From Pleomorphomonas sp. NRK KF1 (GTDB lineage: Bacteria > Pseudomonadota > Alphaproteobacteria > Rhizobiales > Pleomorphomonadaceae): DNA of 64,000 bases. The position numbers were made by a program, and so were the translations under genes. The first letter of the stretch is position 1. The number at the start of each line of letters is the position of its first letter. Below are positions 1 through 10,238 of this stretch, one piece after another. The stretch lies in NCBI RefSeq assembly GCF_023721755.1, contig NZ_JAMDLH010000001.1, positions 310,001 through 374,000 of the forward strand. The letters are read 5' to 3'. The notes below the pieces were generated by a model that did not search any database, was not told where the DNA came from, and saw only the letters and a list, made by a program, of their open reading frames with translations.

Positions 1-1
1 G

Positions 2-499
2 CACACATCGTTTTCCTCGGTCTGGGTTTATCCGGTCATCGACGACAAGATCGAGATCGAGATCAACGAAAGTGATTGCCGCATCGATACCTACCGCGCT
101 CAGGGCGCCGGTGGTCAGCACATCAACACGACGGACTCGGCAGTGCGCATCACGCACTATCCCTCGGGCATCGTTGTCGCCTGTCAGGCTGAGCGGTCGC
201 AGCACAAGAACCGGGCCACCGCCTGGAACATGCTGCGTGCCCGTCTCTATGAAGCGGAGCTGAAGAAGCGCGAGGAGAAGGCCAACGCCGAGCAGGCCGG
301 CAAGACCGATATCGGCTGGGGCCACCAGATCCGCTCCTACGTCCTGCAGCCCTACCAGTTGGTCAAGGATCTCCGCACCGGTGTCGAGAGCACCTCGCCG
401 TCAGACGTGCTCAACGGCGATCTCGATGGCTTCATGGAGGCGGCGCTGGCCCAGCGCGCCTTCGGCAAGCAGCCGGCCGAGATTTCGGACATCGACTGA
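2..499 (+). CDS. prfB: Peptide chain release factor 2, C-terminal part (partial at left edge)
   Basis: This is the 3' part of the gene for release factor 2, which recognises UGA/UAA stop codons and triggers peptidyl-tRNA hydrolysis on the ribosome. The reading frame is open from the first complete codon, so the N-terminal half lies outside the window. The universal class I release-factor GGQ motif is encoded at 110-118 in the context [10 protein letters not shown], which is the peptidyl-transferase-centre loop; the upstream stretch [11 protein letters not shown] and the downstream RSQHKNRA and [12 protein letters not shown] are typical of RF2. About 165 residues are visible. A strong intrinsic terminator follows directly. 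The neighbouring M23 peptidase gene is convergent. Confidence 0.97.
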   Translation, partial: HTSFSSVWVYPVIDDKIEIEINESDCRIDTYRAQGAGGQHINTTDSAVRITHYPSGIVVACQAERSQHKNRATAWNMLRARLYEAELKKREEKANAEQAGKTDIGWGHQIRSYVLQPYQLVKDLRTGVESTSPSDVLNGDLDGFMEAALAQRAFGKQPAEISDID

Positions 500-537
500 G
501 ATTGCCGACACGAGAGTGTTGAGCCAGGAATGACAAA

Positions 538-566
538 GGCGGGGCGCCGAAACGCCCCGCCTTTTT
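538..566 (+). terminator. Rho-independent terminator of prfB
   Basis: A 9-bp perfect stem GGCGGGGCG / CGCCCCGCC with a 6-nt loop is followed by five T residues. It lies 39 bases after the prfB stop codon. It is preceded by AAA, so it may also work in the opposite direction for the convergent peptidase gene that ends at 593. Confidence 0.9.
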
Positions 567-592
567 CATGTCCGGAAGGCTTCGACAAACCC

Positions 593-1894
593 TCAGGGAA
601 GAAGATTTGCCAGCTTGTTGCCCGCATTGATGTAGTTGACGGGGTTGATCGGCGCACCGTCGACGCGTGTCTCGTAGTGAAGATGTGGGCCGGTGGATCG
701 GCCGGTGGAGCCCACCTCTCCGATCACGGTGTCCCGCGTCACCCGGTCGCCGACACGGGCGGTAATGCGCGACATGTGACCATAGCGCGTGGTGACGCCG
801 TTGCCGTGATCGATCTCGACGAGATTGCCGTAACCACCCGACCAGCCGGCAACCGTGACGATTCCGGGCGCCGTCGGCTTGATATCGGTGCCGGTCGGCG
901 AACGGAAGTCGATGCCGGCGTGGAACGCCAGCGATCCGAGGAAGGGATCCCGGCGCGAGCCGAAGTTCGAAGTCATGTCGCCGCCCGGTAGTGGACGAAT
1001 GAGTGGCAGCTTGGCCGCTGCGGCCTTGACGCGCGCCATTCGGTCGAAGGCCTGATCGGCGTCCTGCATGGCAGCCGTGAGCGCTTGTGCTCCCGCGAGG
1101 GGAACATAGGGGCCTCCGACCGCGTCCTCGGTGCCGTCCGGCGCTTCCGGCACGTTCACATGCAGACCCGCGTTGGCAATGACTTCCACCGCTTCGTCAA
1201 CGCGGGAGTTGGCGGCCTCGGCAATCGCCTCGACGGCTTTCGCCTGCTCGGCGTCGACGGCGGCCAGATGCTTGGAGATCGCCTTGAAGTCCGGCTTGCC
1301 ATCGGGCGTACGGAGGTCCGCCTTGGGAATCGCGGGGACCCCTGTGGCCGAGGTCAACGCGTCGAACTGGCGGTCGATCAGGCTGGCACGACCGGCGTCG
1401 GCGTAGGCGTTGATCGATCCGGTCACGTCGGTCGGCGCCAGCGCGGCGCGTCTGTCGGCGGGAACCGCGGTGTTGCCGTCGTCTATGAGGCCGATGCTTC
1501 GCGCCTTGTCGATCAGTTCACCGACAGCGCGCTGGCGATCCGCGATTCCCTGCTGAACGGACATGATCTTCTCGACCTTCTCGTCCATCGCCACGCTGTC
1601 GAGAATCTGCCGGCTGGAGATGCGGTCGATCTCCGACCGCAGCCGGGCGATACGATCCTCATAGGCCTGTTGCATGTTGGCGTTGCGCTCGCGCACCAGA
1701 TCGAACAGATCGTCGCGGAAGACCAGATAGGTAGTGGCAGCCAGGAAGCCGAGTGAAACCGCCAGGAAAAGCGTCAGGCCGCCGAACAGGGCCAGCGGGC
1801 TGAACGTATAGGTGCGCGTGTTGTCTCGGCTGATGATGACGATGCGTCTCGCCGAGCTTTGGCTACGGTATCGATCTGCGGCTTGTGGTCTCAT
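593..1894 (-). CDS. Membrane-anchored M23 family metallopeptidase (LytM/NlpD-type)
   Basis: A putative peptidoglycan endopeptidase or an activator of one. With the ATG at 1894 (GGAG ten bases upstream) it has 433 residues; an in-frame GTG at 1927 would add 11 but lacks a Shine-Dalgarno sequence. A basic N-terminus and the phrase RDNTRTYTF precede a single membrane segment at about residues 35-60 (LALFGGLTLFLAVSLGFLAA). A long alpha-helical, coiled-coil-like region follows. The C-terminal M23 domain has zinc ligands in HAGID (His near 325) and in the HLH motif near 404-406, so it is probably catalytically competent. The protein would face the periplasm. It is convergent with prfB and next to bcp. 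Confidence 0.9.
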   Translation of the reverse strand: MRPQAADRYRSQSSARRIVIISRDNTRTYTFSPLALFGGLTLFLAVSLGFLAATTYLVFRDDLFDLVRERNANMQQAYEDRIARLRSEIDRISSRQILDSVAMDEKVEKIMSVQQGIADRQRAVGELIDKARSIGLIDDGNTAVPADRRAALAPTDVTGSINAYADAGRASLIDRQFDALTSATGVPAIPKADLRTPDGKPDFKAISKHLAAVDAEQAKAVEAIAEAANSRVDEAVEVIANAGLHVNVPEAPDGTEDAVGGPYVPLAGAQALTAAMQDADQAFDRMARVKAAAAKLPLIRPLPGGDMTSNFGSRRDPFLGSLAFHAGIDFRSPTGTDIKPTAPGIVTVAGWSGGYGNLVEIDHGNGVTTRYGHMSRITARVGDRVTRDTVIGEVGSTGRSTGPHLHYETRVDGAPINPVNYINAGNKLANLLP

Positions 1895-2023
1895 CAACGC
1901 AACGCTCCAGGCGGGAACCGACCGCACCGCCGCATGCGGCGAGCGGAACTCCTTGGGAGCGATTAGAGACCGTTAGGGTTAATGAAGGCTTGAAGCGGCG
2001 ATGTCCTGCAGAAAAGTTTTTAT

Positions 2024-2485
2024 TTACAATGCCTTGGCTGCTGCCAGGACCTCTTCGGCATGCCCCTCGACCTTAACCTTCGGCCAGGTTCTTGCCACGG
2101 TCCCATCCGGACCAATCAGAAATGTCGAGCGAATGATTCCGAAGTACTTCTTGCCATAGAGCGACTTCTCGCCCCAGGCACCATAGCATTCAGCGACCTT
2201 GTGATCGGGATCGGAACCGAGCGCCACCGTCAGCTTGTGCTTGACTCGGAACTTGCCGTGCTTCTCCACCGTGTCCGGCGATATCCCGATCACCGTGGTG
2301 CCGGCCTTCGCAAACTCGTCGGCGAGACACGAAAAGCCGATTGCCTCGCGCGTGCAACCCGATGTGTCGTCCTTGGGGTAGAAATAGACGACGACGGGGT
2401 GTCCCTTGAGCGCTGCGAGTGACAGCTCGCCCTGGTCCGTAGGCAGGGTGAAATCTGGGGCAGGGGATCCCACGGCAACGGTCAT
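2024..2485 (-). CDS. bcp: Peroxiredoxin, Bcp/PrxQ family
   Basis: A thiol peroxidase that reduces H2O2 and organic hydroperoxides, probably cytoplasmic. The start at 2485 is chosen because GGAGG sits six bases upstream; the frame is open much further upstream, but that part is not protein-like. The product is 153 residues, a normal length. The peroxidatic cysteine is C44 in TSGCTRE, and the conserved YGAWGEKSLYGK and GIIRSTFLI blocks are present. The position five residues after C44, where many Bcp proteins carry the resolving cysteine, is Ile49; the nearest other cysteine is C53. The resolving mechanism may therefore differ. The gene is followed by the M23 peptidase on the same strand. Confidence 0.93.
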   Translation of the reverse strand: MTVAVGSPAPDFTLPTDQGELSLAALKGHPVVVYFYPKDDTSGCTREAIGFSCLADEFAKAGTTVIGISPDTVEKHGKFRVKHKLTVALGSDPDHKVAECYGAWGEKSLYGKKYFGIIRSTFLIGPDGTVARTWPKVKVEGHAEEVLAAAKAL

Positions 2486-2820
2486 AGGTGGCCTCCGATT
2501 TTGCGTTTGCCTCTTATCCTCCGCTCGAAGCGTCTGAGCAAGAGCTCGTCCGCAACCTGCTGGACGGAAAACGGCCCTCGCGAGAACCGTCGCGCCTGAG
2601 TGCGAGGCCGATTTCGAAGAGCGCGCGGCTCGTCTCCAATCCGCAAGCCGTTCATGACAAAGCGCAAACGTCGGCAGGATATTCCCACCAAAAATTGTAC
2701 TTTTCAAACGAAAGGATATAAGCAAATATACCGTAGTTTGTAGAACAAGTTTCAATTTTGAGCCGTTTTGCACGGGCTTCAAGCCCAGTGTCCTCCATTC
2801 TTTCGAGGGAGGAATGAGCC
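2486..2820. other. Intergenic region between bcp and a small divergent gene
   Basis: The stretch contains an AT-rich core at about 2688-2765, the most likely place for divergent promoters. No RNA gene, repeat or credible reading frame was recognised in it. Confidence 0.5.
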
Positions 2821-3108
2821 GTGGTTGCGTCAGCTATTCGAGGGTTTGCCACCCTTCTGGAGTTTGAAGGCCGGCCGCCCGTTCCAGTCGTATGCCGGGT
2901 CAGTGCCGGATTCCGAAGAGATGGAAGCCTGTCCGTGGAGGGAGAGGCCGATGTCGAAGAGGATTTCACTTGTATGATCGGGGTTTGCGGACGCATCAAC
3001 GTCGGCGACGGGCGTCCCAAGGTCGGTGTGCGGATTGCGGCAGCCGATGCCGAGCATGGCGTCGTTCGCTTCCTGATACGCGATCCGGCGCTCGACGCGG
3101 TCGCATAG
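2821..3108 (+). CDS. Small hypothetical protein, 95 residues
   Basis: I do not recognise this protein. A GTG start at 2821 has GGAGG eight bases upstream, and third codon positions look like those of coding sequence in this genome. The C-terminal half contains alternating beta-like segments (FTCMIGVCGRINV, PKVGVRIAAADAE, GVVRFLIRD) that could form a small barrel, but no family is assigned. There is no signal peptide and no membrane segment. It stands alone, divergent from bcp and convergent with the aldolase gene; a hairpin lies between the two 3' ends. Opposite-strand frames exist across the same stretch but have poorer start signals. Confidence 0.55.
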   Translation: MVASAIRGFATLLEFEGRPPVPVVCRVSAGFRRDGSLSVEGEADVEEDFTCMIGVCGRINVGDGRPKVGVRIAAADAEHGVVRFLIRDPALDAVA

Positions 3109-3142
3109 TCCCGTCCCCGGATGAAGTCGCCTCCAAAAGCAA

Positions 3143-3164
3143 ACGGGGCGCCGAAGCGCCCCGT
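3143..3164 (-). terminator. Intrinsic terminator of the aldolase gene
   Basis: A 9-bp perfect stem ACGGGGCGC / GCGCCCCGT with a CGAA-type tetraloop lies 23 bases beyond the aldolase stop codon. On the minus strand it is followed by a T-rich stretch TTTGCTTTT, which fits termination in that direction. Confidence 0.75.
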
Positions 3165-3187
3165 CCTCAAACTCGAAAGCTGTCCGA

Positions 3188-4252
3188 TCAGGCGATCTTG
3201 GGGTCGAGCTCGCCCGAGGCGTAGCGCTTGGCCATGTCGGCAAGCGGAATCGGCTTGATCTTGGAGCCGTGACCGGCGGCGCCGAACTCCTCGTAGCGCT
3301 GCTTGCAGACCTTCTGCATGGCGGCCATGGCCGGCTTCATGAAGGAGCGCGGATCGAACTCGGCCGGCTTCTCGGCAAAGAACTTGCGGATGGCGCCGGT
3401 GATGGCCATGCGGCAGTCGGTGTCGATGTTCACCTTGCGCACGCCGTGCTTGATGCCGTTGACGATCTCCTCGACCGGAACGCCGAAGGTCTGGGGCATC
3501 TGGCCGCCGTAGGCGTTGATGATGTCGAGCAGATCCTGCGGAACCGACGACGAGCCATGCATCACGAGATGCACGTTCGGCATGCGCTCGTGGATCTCCT
3601 TGATGCGGTAGATGGCGAGCACGTCGCCCGTCGGCTTGCGGGAGAACTTGTAGGCGCCGTGGCTGGTGCCCATGGCGATGGCCAGGGCGTCGACCTTGGT
3701 GCGCTTGACGAACTTCACCGCTTCGTCCGGATCGGTGAGGAGCTGCTCCTTGCTGAGCACGCCTTCGGCCCCGTGGCCGTCTTCCTTGTCACCCATGCCG
3801 GTCTCGAGCGAGCCGAGCACTCCGAGCTCACCTTCCGTCGACGCGCCAACCATGTGGCTGAGTTCGGCGACACGGCCGGTAACGTTGGCGTTGTAGTCGA
3901 AGTCGGCGGGGGTCTTGCCGTCGGCCTTGAGCGAGCCGTCCATCATGACCGACGAGAAACCGTTGGTGATGGCCGAGAGGCAGGTGGCTTCCGAGTTGCC
4001 GTGGTCCTGATGCATGCAGACCGGAACGTCGGGATAAAGCTCGATGGCGGCCTTGATCAGGTGGCTGAGCACGATGTCGTTGGCGAACGCGCGGGCGCCG
4101 CGGCTAGCCTGCATGATCACCGGGCTGTCGGTCTCCTTGGCCGCGGCCATGACGGACAGCATCTGCTCCATGTTGTTGATGTTGAAAGCCGGCATGCCAT
4201 AGCCATGTTCGGCGGCATGATCGAGCAACTGCCGCAGTGAAACCAGCGCCAT
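3188..4252 (-). CDS. fba: Class II fructose-bisphosphate aldolase (Calvin-type subclass)
   Basis: A zinc-dependent aldolase that interconverts fructose 1,6-bisphosphate with dihydroxyacetone phosphate and glyceraldehyde 3-phosphate. The 354-residue length fits the longer class II form often annotated as CbbA/Fba. Visible motifs are the metal-binding CMHQDHGNS, the [10 protein letters not shown] and MHGSSSVP blocks with the other histidine ligands, and KVNIDTD. AAGGAG lies seven bases before the ATG. The phosphofructokinase gene is upstream on the same strand, 217 bases away, so the two probably serve a shared glycolytic/gluconeogenic step. A strong terminator follows. Confidence 0.97.
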   Translation of the reverse strand: MALVSLRQLLDHAAEHGYGMPAFNINNMEQMLSVMAAAKETDSPVIMQASRGARAFANDIVLSHLIKAAIELYPDVPVCMHQDHGNSEATCLSAITNGFSSVMMDGSLKADGKTPADFDYNANVTGRVAELSHMVGASTEGELGVLGSLETGMGDKEDGHGAEGVLSKEQLLTDPDEAVKFVKRTKVDALAIAMGTSHGAYKFSRKPTGDVLAIYRIKEIHERMPNVHLVMHGSSSVPQDLLDIINAYGGQMPQTFGVPVEEIVNGIKHGVRKVNIDTDCRMAITGAIRKFFAEKPAEFDPRSFMKPAMAAMQKVCKQRYEEFGAAGHGSKIKPIPLADMAKRYASGELDPKIA

Positions 4253-4469
4253 AAGGGAACTCCTTCGCGAATTCTTCTGTGGTCCCGAGCCCTTCCCGCC
4301 TATCGCGTGCGACTGGCGAAACAGACTGGCTCATATCTACGACTTTAGCACGATTTACCAGAGGTGAGTTCGGTTCAGACCGCCGGTCGCGCCAAAAAAT
4401 CGTGAACGCAATTGATAGTTCGGCTGAATATTCGTGTTTTCCTCCACGGGCAAAATACTGCCCCGGAGG

Positions 4470-5426
4470 TCAGCTGGCAAGCACGGCGACGTCGACCCGG
4501 CGGGCCAGTTGGCGCACGTCGTCGGGCGATGGGAGGTGAGGTCCGATTCGACCGAGCTTGGCAGTTGCGAAGGCCACGGCGCGGCGAGCCAGAGCTTCAA
4601 GGCCGAGGTTGTCGGCGAGCGCGGACGCGATGCCGGCCACCATGGCATCGCCGGCGCCAACCGTCGACAGCGCATTGACAACGGGTAGCCGTGCCGACAA
4701 CGCCGTGTTGCCGCGCAGGAAGATGGCGCCTTGCTCGCCGCGCGAAACGACGACAAGCTCGATGCCGAGCGCCTGAACTTCGCGGGCGGCGGCAACGATA
4801 TCGGCCACTTCCGTGAGCGGTCGTCCTGCCCACGCTTCCAACTCCAGCCGGTTGGGTTTGACGGCGAACGGCAAGCTTTCGCGGGGTGCGGCGAGAGAGG
4901 CGGCGAGCGGCGCGCCGGAGGTGTCCAGAACGACGCGGCACCGAAGGAGACAGAGGTCGGCGGTGAGCCTTGCCCAGACGCTCGCCGGTTGGCCGAGCGG
5001 CAACGAGCCGGCGAGGACCACCAACGCCGCTTCGATCACCTCGCGTCGCAGCACGTCGAGCACCATGTCGTAGGTCTCGTCGTCAAAGGTCAGACCCGGC
5101 AGGTTGATGTCCGTCGTGGTTCCCGTGACGACGTCGGCGATCTTGATGTTGGTGCGGGTATCGCCGGCGGTTCGGACGAACCGGTCCTGGATGCCCTTGT
5201 CCTTGAAGAAATCGGTAAAGGTGGCGTCGTTGCCGCGACCGAGCACACCGGTCGCTACGACGGGAATGCCCCAGTCGGCGATGCAGCCGGCAACATTGAT
5301 GCCCTTACCGCCGACATTCGACTGCGCCGCACGGGCGCGATGGACCTTGCCGGGCGTCAGATCATCGAGCGTGACGGTGAGGTCGATCGCCGGATTGAGC
5401 GTAACGGTGATGATGGGCGAGGTCAT
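4470..5426 (-). CDS. PfkB-family kinase, probable 1-phosphofructokinase
   Basis: A 318-residue ribokinase/PfkB-fold sugar kinase. The N-terminal TLNPAIDLTV and the NVGGKGINVA glycine-rich motif mark the subfamily of 1-phosphofructokinase, 6-phosphofructokinase II and tagatose-6-phosphate kinase. The C-terminal STVGAGDAMVAG holds the anion-hole and catalytic Asp. GGAG lies seven bases before the ATG. It precedes fructose-bisphosphate aldolase on the same strand, which supports production of fructose 1,6-bisphosphate. No PTS fructose permease gene is visible nearby, so 1-phosphate versus 6-phosphate specificity cannot be decided here. Confidence 0.88.
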   Translation of the reverse strand: MTSPIITVTLNPAIDLTVTLDDLTPGKVHRARAAQSNVGGKGINVAGCIADWGIPVVATGVLGRGNDATFTDFFKDKGIQDRFVRTAGDTRTNIKIADVVTGTTTDINLPGLTFDDETYDMVLDVLRREVIEAALVVLAGSLPLGQPASVWARLTADLCLLRCRVVLDTSGAPLAASLAAPRESLPFAVKPNRLELEAWAGRPLTEVADIVAAAREVQALGIELVVVSRGEQGAIFLRGNTALSARLPVVNALSTVGAGDAMVAGIASALADNLGLEALARRAVAFATAKLGRIGPHLPSPDDVRQLARRVDVAVLAS

Positions 5427-5531
5427 TGTCGGCTCCGAAGCGAAAACATCTCTGGCGTCTACTATATAGCGGTTTCGCAGGATGGTGACGTTTCGGCAAG
5501 CCCCTCGGCCTGGAAATGGCCGCCCGCCAGC

Positions 5532-5954
5532 TCAATGCTCCGCGTGCAGGCACTTGTGATGATCGGCCAGCACCTCGATCACCCTGCATTCGCCGACGCA
5601 GCGATGCCCGCAACCGCCCACCATTGCTTCCAGTTCCTCTTTCAGCGCCATCAGGCTTTCTATACGGGCGTTGACCTCTGCAAGCTTGTCGCGCGCGATG
5701 CTGTCGGCTTCCGCACAGGGCAGGCTTGGGTTGTCCTGCAAGGTCAGCAGAGTCCGGATCGCATCGATCTCGAAACCGAGGTCGCGGGCATGGCGGATGA
5801 ACGAGAGGCGCCGCAGGTCGCGCGCACCATAAAGGCGGCGGTTCCCCTCGCTCCGTGGTGGCGCCGGAAGGAGGCCGATCTGCTCGTAATAGCGGATGGT
5901 GGGTACCTTCACCTGGCTGCGCCGGGAAACTTCACCGATTGGCATATCCGTCAT
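5532..5954 (-). CDS. MerR-family metal-type transcriptional regulator
   Basis: A 140-residue regulator if started at the ATG at 5954; an in-frame GTG at 5963 would add three residues. The N-terminal winged helix-turn-helix (IGEVSRRSQVKVPTIRYYEQIGLL) is classic MerR, followed by a dimerisation helix. The C-terminus is rich in cysteine and histidine (GGCGHRCVGECR and DHHKCLHAEH), which suggests metal sensing of the ZntR/CadR/PbrR type, although the ligand cannot be told. A near-perfect dyad at 5969-5985, just upstream, is the likely operator. No metal-efflux gene is adjacent, so autoregulation or control of a distant target is inferred. Confidence 0.88.
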   Translation of the reverse strand: MTDMPIGEVSRRSQVKVPTIRYYEQIGLLPAPPRSEGNRRLYGARDLRRLSFIRHARDLGFEIDAIRTLLTLQDNPSLPCAEADSIARDKLAEVNARIESLMALKEELEAMVGGCGHRCVGECRVIEVLADHHKCLHAEH

Positions 5955-5968
5955 GATGCGCACTTACT

Positions 5969-5985
5969 CCTCTAGCGACTAGAGG
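5969..5985. promoter_or_regulatory. Probable MerR operator
   Basis: A perfect inverted repeat CCTCTAG-CGA-CTAGAGG (7-bp arms, 3-bp spacer) lies immediately upstream of the merR-type gene. Its architecture matches the dyads that MerR-family metal regulators bind between stretched -35 and -10 elements. Which strand carries the regulated promoter is not clear from the sequence. Confidence 0.65.
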
Positions 5986-6112
5986 ATGTGTCCTCCGGAC
6001 GGCAAAAGCAAGGCGATCGGACATCAAGGATTCGCGATGATCATCCCGGCCTCCAGGGCGGCTGGAACGGAGCTTGCTCTATAGATGGCATGTCTGTCCG
6101 CCGGAGGCACTC

Positions 6113-7378
6113 ATGAACCGCCGCACGTTCCTGTTCGGGACGATCACGAGCCTCGCCCTGCCGGCGGTGGCCCGTTCCGGCACGCTCGGTATCGATCTGT
6201 CAGAGCTGCGCGGCAGTCTCTCTGTACCCGAAACACGTCCGGTCGCTCGACGAACAGGGGATCGCAGCGCCGAGCTGCAGGCCGCCATCAATCGCGCCGC
6301 CGCCGCCGGTCGTCCGCTCCGCATTCCAGCCGGCCGCTACGAAGTCGCCAACATCCGCCTGCCGGATCGCGCCCGTCTCGTCGGCGTTCCCGGAGAAACG
6401 CATCTCGTCTATTCGGGCGGCGGGCGATTCCTCTATGCGGAAGAGGCGCGCACGCTTTCGCTTGAAGGGCTTGTCCTCGATGGGGCCAATCGCATGTTGT
6501 CCGATGAGGATGACGGTCTCCTGTCGTTGGCTTTCGTCGAGGATGCCGACCTTGCAGGTCTCACGGTTCAGGGCAGCGCCGGTCACGGCGTCTCGCTGAC
6601 GCGGACGGGCGGAAGCGTTCGGGATTGTCGCGTTTCAGGCGCCGGCGGTGTCGGCATCATGTCGACGGAAGGCAACGCCACGACGATCGCGGGCAATACG
6701 GTGAGCGATTGTGCCGGCGGCGGCATTCATCTGCGCCGATGGATGGTGGGTGACGATGGCTCGACGGTGCGCGACAACCGCATCCATGGAGTCGGTGAAG
6801 CGGGCATCAGCCTCTCTTCAGCCGGCACCGTTCGGGTCGCAGGCAACGATCTCCAGGCCATCAAGGGGGCAGCTATCGTGGCCGATGCCGCGTCGGCCGG
6901 GACCTCTGTCAGCAACAACGCGATCGATGGCGCAGTGCTCGGCATCGCGCTGCTCGCGGACGGCGGCGATCGTCTGTCGCTTGTCGAGGGAAACGTCGTC
7001 CGCAATATCGTCGAGGCTTCTGCGGTCGGGGCGGCTGGCAAACGGGCAGGAGGCGTCGGAATCCACGTCGAGACGCATGGCTCGGTGACGGGCAACGTCG
7101 TCGAAGCGGCGCCGCATCTCGGCCTCTCGCTCGGCTGGGGGGCGATGCTCGGCAATGTCGTCGCCTCGGGCAACGTGATTAGGCGGGCCGGCACGGGAAT
7201 TGGCGTATCGGTGCTCGCATCCGAGCAGGCCACGATCGTTACCGGCAACCTCTTGGTCGACGTTCCCGGCGGCGCGGTCCGCGGCATGCGCTTCGCGGAG
7301 TTCGTCACCGACGACCTGACGCGGGTCGGCGCAGCCGCATGGCCCGGCCTCACGGTTGGGGAAAACCGAGTGGCCTGA
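6113..7378 (+). CDS. Tat-exported right-handed beta-helix repeat protein (TIGR03808-like)
   Basis: A 421-residue secreted protein of unknown function. The N-terminus [20 protein letters not shown] is a twin-arginine signal peptide. The rest is a run of short parallel-beta-helix repeats with the pattern 'I.GN.V..C..GGI' (for example [40 protein letters not shown]). The overall plan matches the twin-arginine-translocated repeat proteins common in Rhizobiales. GGAGG five bases before the ATG at 6113 fixes the start. The gene is divergent from the MerR regulator. Carbohydrate or cell-envelope binding is plausible from the fold but is not shown. Confidence 0.88.
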   Translation: MNRRTFLFGTITSLALPAVARSGTLGIDLSELRGSLSVPETRPVARRTGDRSAELQAAINRAAAAGRPLRIPAGRYEVANIRLPDRARLVGVPGETHLVYSGGGRFLYAEEARTLSLEGLVLDGANRMLSDEDDGLLSLAFVEDADLAGLTVQGSAGHGVSLTRTGGSVRDCRVSGAGGVGIMSTEGNATTIAGNTVSDCAGGGIHLRRWMVGDDGSTVRDNRIHGVGEAGISLSSAGTVRVAGNDLQAIKGAAIVADAASAGTSVSNNAIDGAVLGIALLADGGDRLSLVEGNVVRNIVEASAVGAAGKRAGGVGIHVETHGSVTGNVVEAAPHLGLSLGWGAMLGNVVASGNVIRRAGTGIGVSVLASEQATIVTGNLLVDVPGGAVRGMRFAEFVTDDLTRVGAAAWPGLTVGENRVA

Positions 7379-7683
7379 GCGGGGACAAGCTGTGGCGAAG
7401 CTGGGGACCATTTGTGGATCTCCAGCCGAGAAAACTGTGCGGTTATCTCTTCAAAAGCTGTGCGCTTGCTGTCCGTGTCCTGTGGGTAGGCTGTGGACAA
7501 AGTGCCTTCATTCGTTCCCGGCGACCGCGTGTGACGGCCGCCGAGTTGTCCAAGTTCGCGGCGCGACCTTGGACATCGGGCAGAAGCCGCCGATATCCGC
7601 GACTTTCCGCTTGCCCGGCGAGCGGATTCGGCTTAGCGGAACCGCTTGATCCTTCTGGCCCCTTACCGGAAAGAGTTCCTTCC
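7379..7683. other. guaA upstream region
   Basis: A 305-base gap. Its first third contains the phased TGTG array described separately. The remainder holds the guaA ribosome binding site (AAAGAG, nine bases before the ATG). No tRNA and no recognised riboswitch were seen. Confidence 0.6.
7391..7496 (+). repeat. Phased array of TGTG-core motifs upstream of guaA
   Basis: Six TGTGG/TGTGC cores begin at 7391, 7413, 7436, 7459, 7481 and 7492, spaced 22, 23, 23, 22 and 11 bases, that is, one or two helical turns. The copy at 7492 (TGTGGACAA) is one base off a reverse DnaA box and that at 7413 (TGTGGATCT) is two off. The function is unknown. Confidence 0.5.
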
Positions 7684-9258
<1,575 letters not shown>

Positions 9259-9434
9259 CGGGGCGTACTTTCGGATACTGTGGGATAGTGTGTCGGGGTA
9301 TCGGCGAAGAGGCGTTTCGATAGCTGTGAAGGCTGATCGAGCATGTTCCACGACTGGCCATGCTGAGGACTCGCACTATACCCCGACGCGCGGGTTCTTT
9401 TCGTCACTCGGCTAGGGTGTGCGATCGACTTTGA

Positions 9435-10140
9435 TCAGGCATCGGCCTTTGCGGGCGGGACCCTGAGTGTATGCAGCGATGGTGCCCGGATCGCTGCTTG
9501 CCCTGAGCGGCGACACTGACAGCCTGTTGGATGGGTGGATGCAATCTCGCCTTCGCTCAGTCCCCCGTTGATGGCGATGCGCCCGCCGAAAACGAAGTGA
9601 GGCACAGACCTGACCCCGGCCTCTATCGATCGGGCCGCCTCCCGTTCGACATGTCTGCAGCGTCCGGGTTTCTTCGCGTTCGAACCCTTAAGCCAACGCG
9701 ATATCCGCGAAGACATCCGGGGCTGAGATGTTCTTTGTTTGCAGGAAATGGGTGACGGTGATCGCGACCGCGAGCCGGTGCTGTGTGGCGCGCGCCCGCG
9801 CCGCCAAGAAGATCAGCCCGTGCGCCGGCTGGGTCCTGTAGGTCCAGAGCTGGCGGTCGAGGCCAGAGGCGCGTGGCTCCGCTTCAGGCCGAGCGAACGC
9901 GGCCTTGGGGGGGCGGTCATGCCGTATCGCTTGCGGAGCAAGTCGGGAATGTAGAGACCTTCCGCCAGTGCATCTGGAAGCAGAAGGACGGGATGCTGAC
10001 GGATGCCCACTTCCAGATCAGGGAAGCGCTCCGCCAGAATCTTGTCCAAGCGGTGATGCCCGATGATGCACCAAGGGCATGTAATCTCGGTTGGCGTCAT
10101 CCGCCGGTGTATGAGCCGTGCTGTGCGAGCGATCGGCTCA
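9435..10140 (-). pseudogene. Degraded DsbA/FrnE-like thiol oxidoreductase
   Basis: Pieces of one DsbA-family (FrnE/2-hydroxychromene-carboxylate isomerase-like) protein occur in different frames of the minus strand. The N-terminal part encodes ITCPWCIIGHHRLDKI, with the CPWC active site at 10068-10079. A middle part reads in another frame (PAHGLIFLAA, LAVAITVTHF) and ends at an in-frame stop at 9688-9690. The C-terminal part encodes VRSVPHFVFGGRIAINGG, which contains the cis-Pro loop of the family, in a third frame. At least two frameshifts plus the stop make a functional product very unlikely. The next upstream gene is the carboxylesterase. Confidence 0.8.
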
Positions 10141-10238
10141 GCCCTTCCGACATCGACCTCCACGCCCGTGAAAGCGGCATGACGCGAACACAGAAGGTTT
10201 CCGGAAAGCCCCCCGCGCACCGCGCATCCGCTCCTTCA

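Noticed and set aside
3269-4240. A 323-codon frame opposite the aldolase gene
   Set aside because: Long antisense frames are common in GC-rich coding DNA; this one mirrors fba codon structure and has no independent support.
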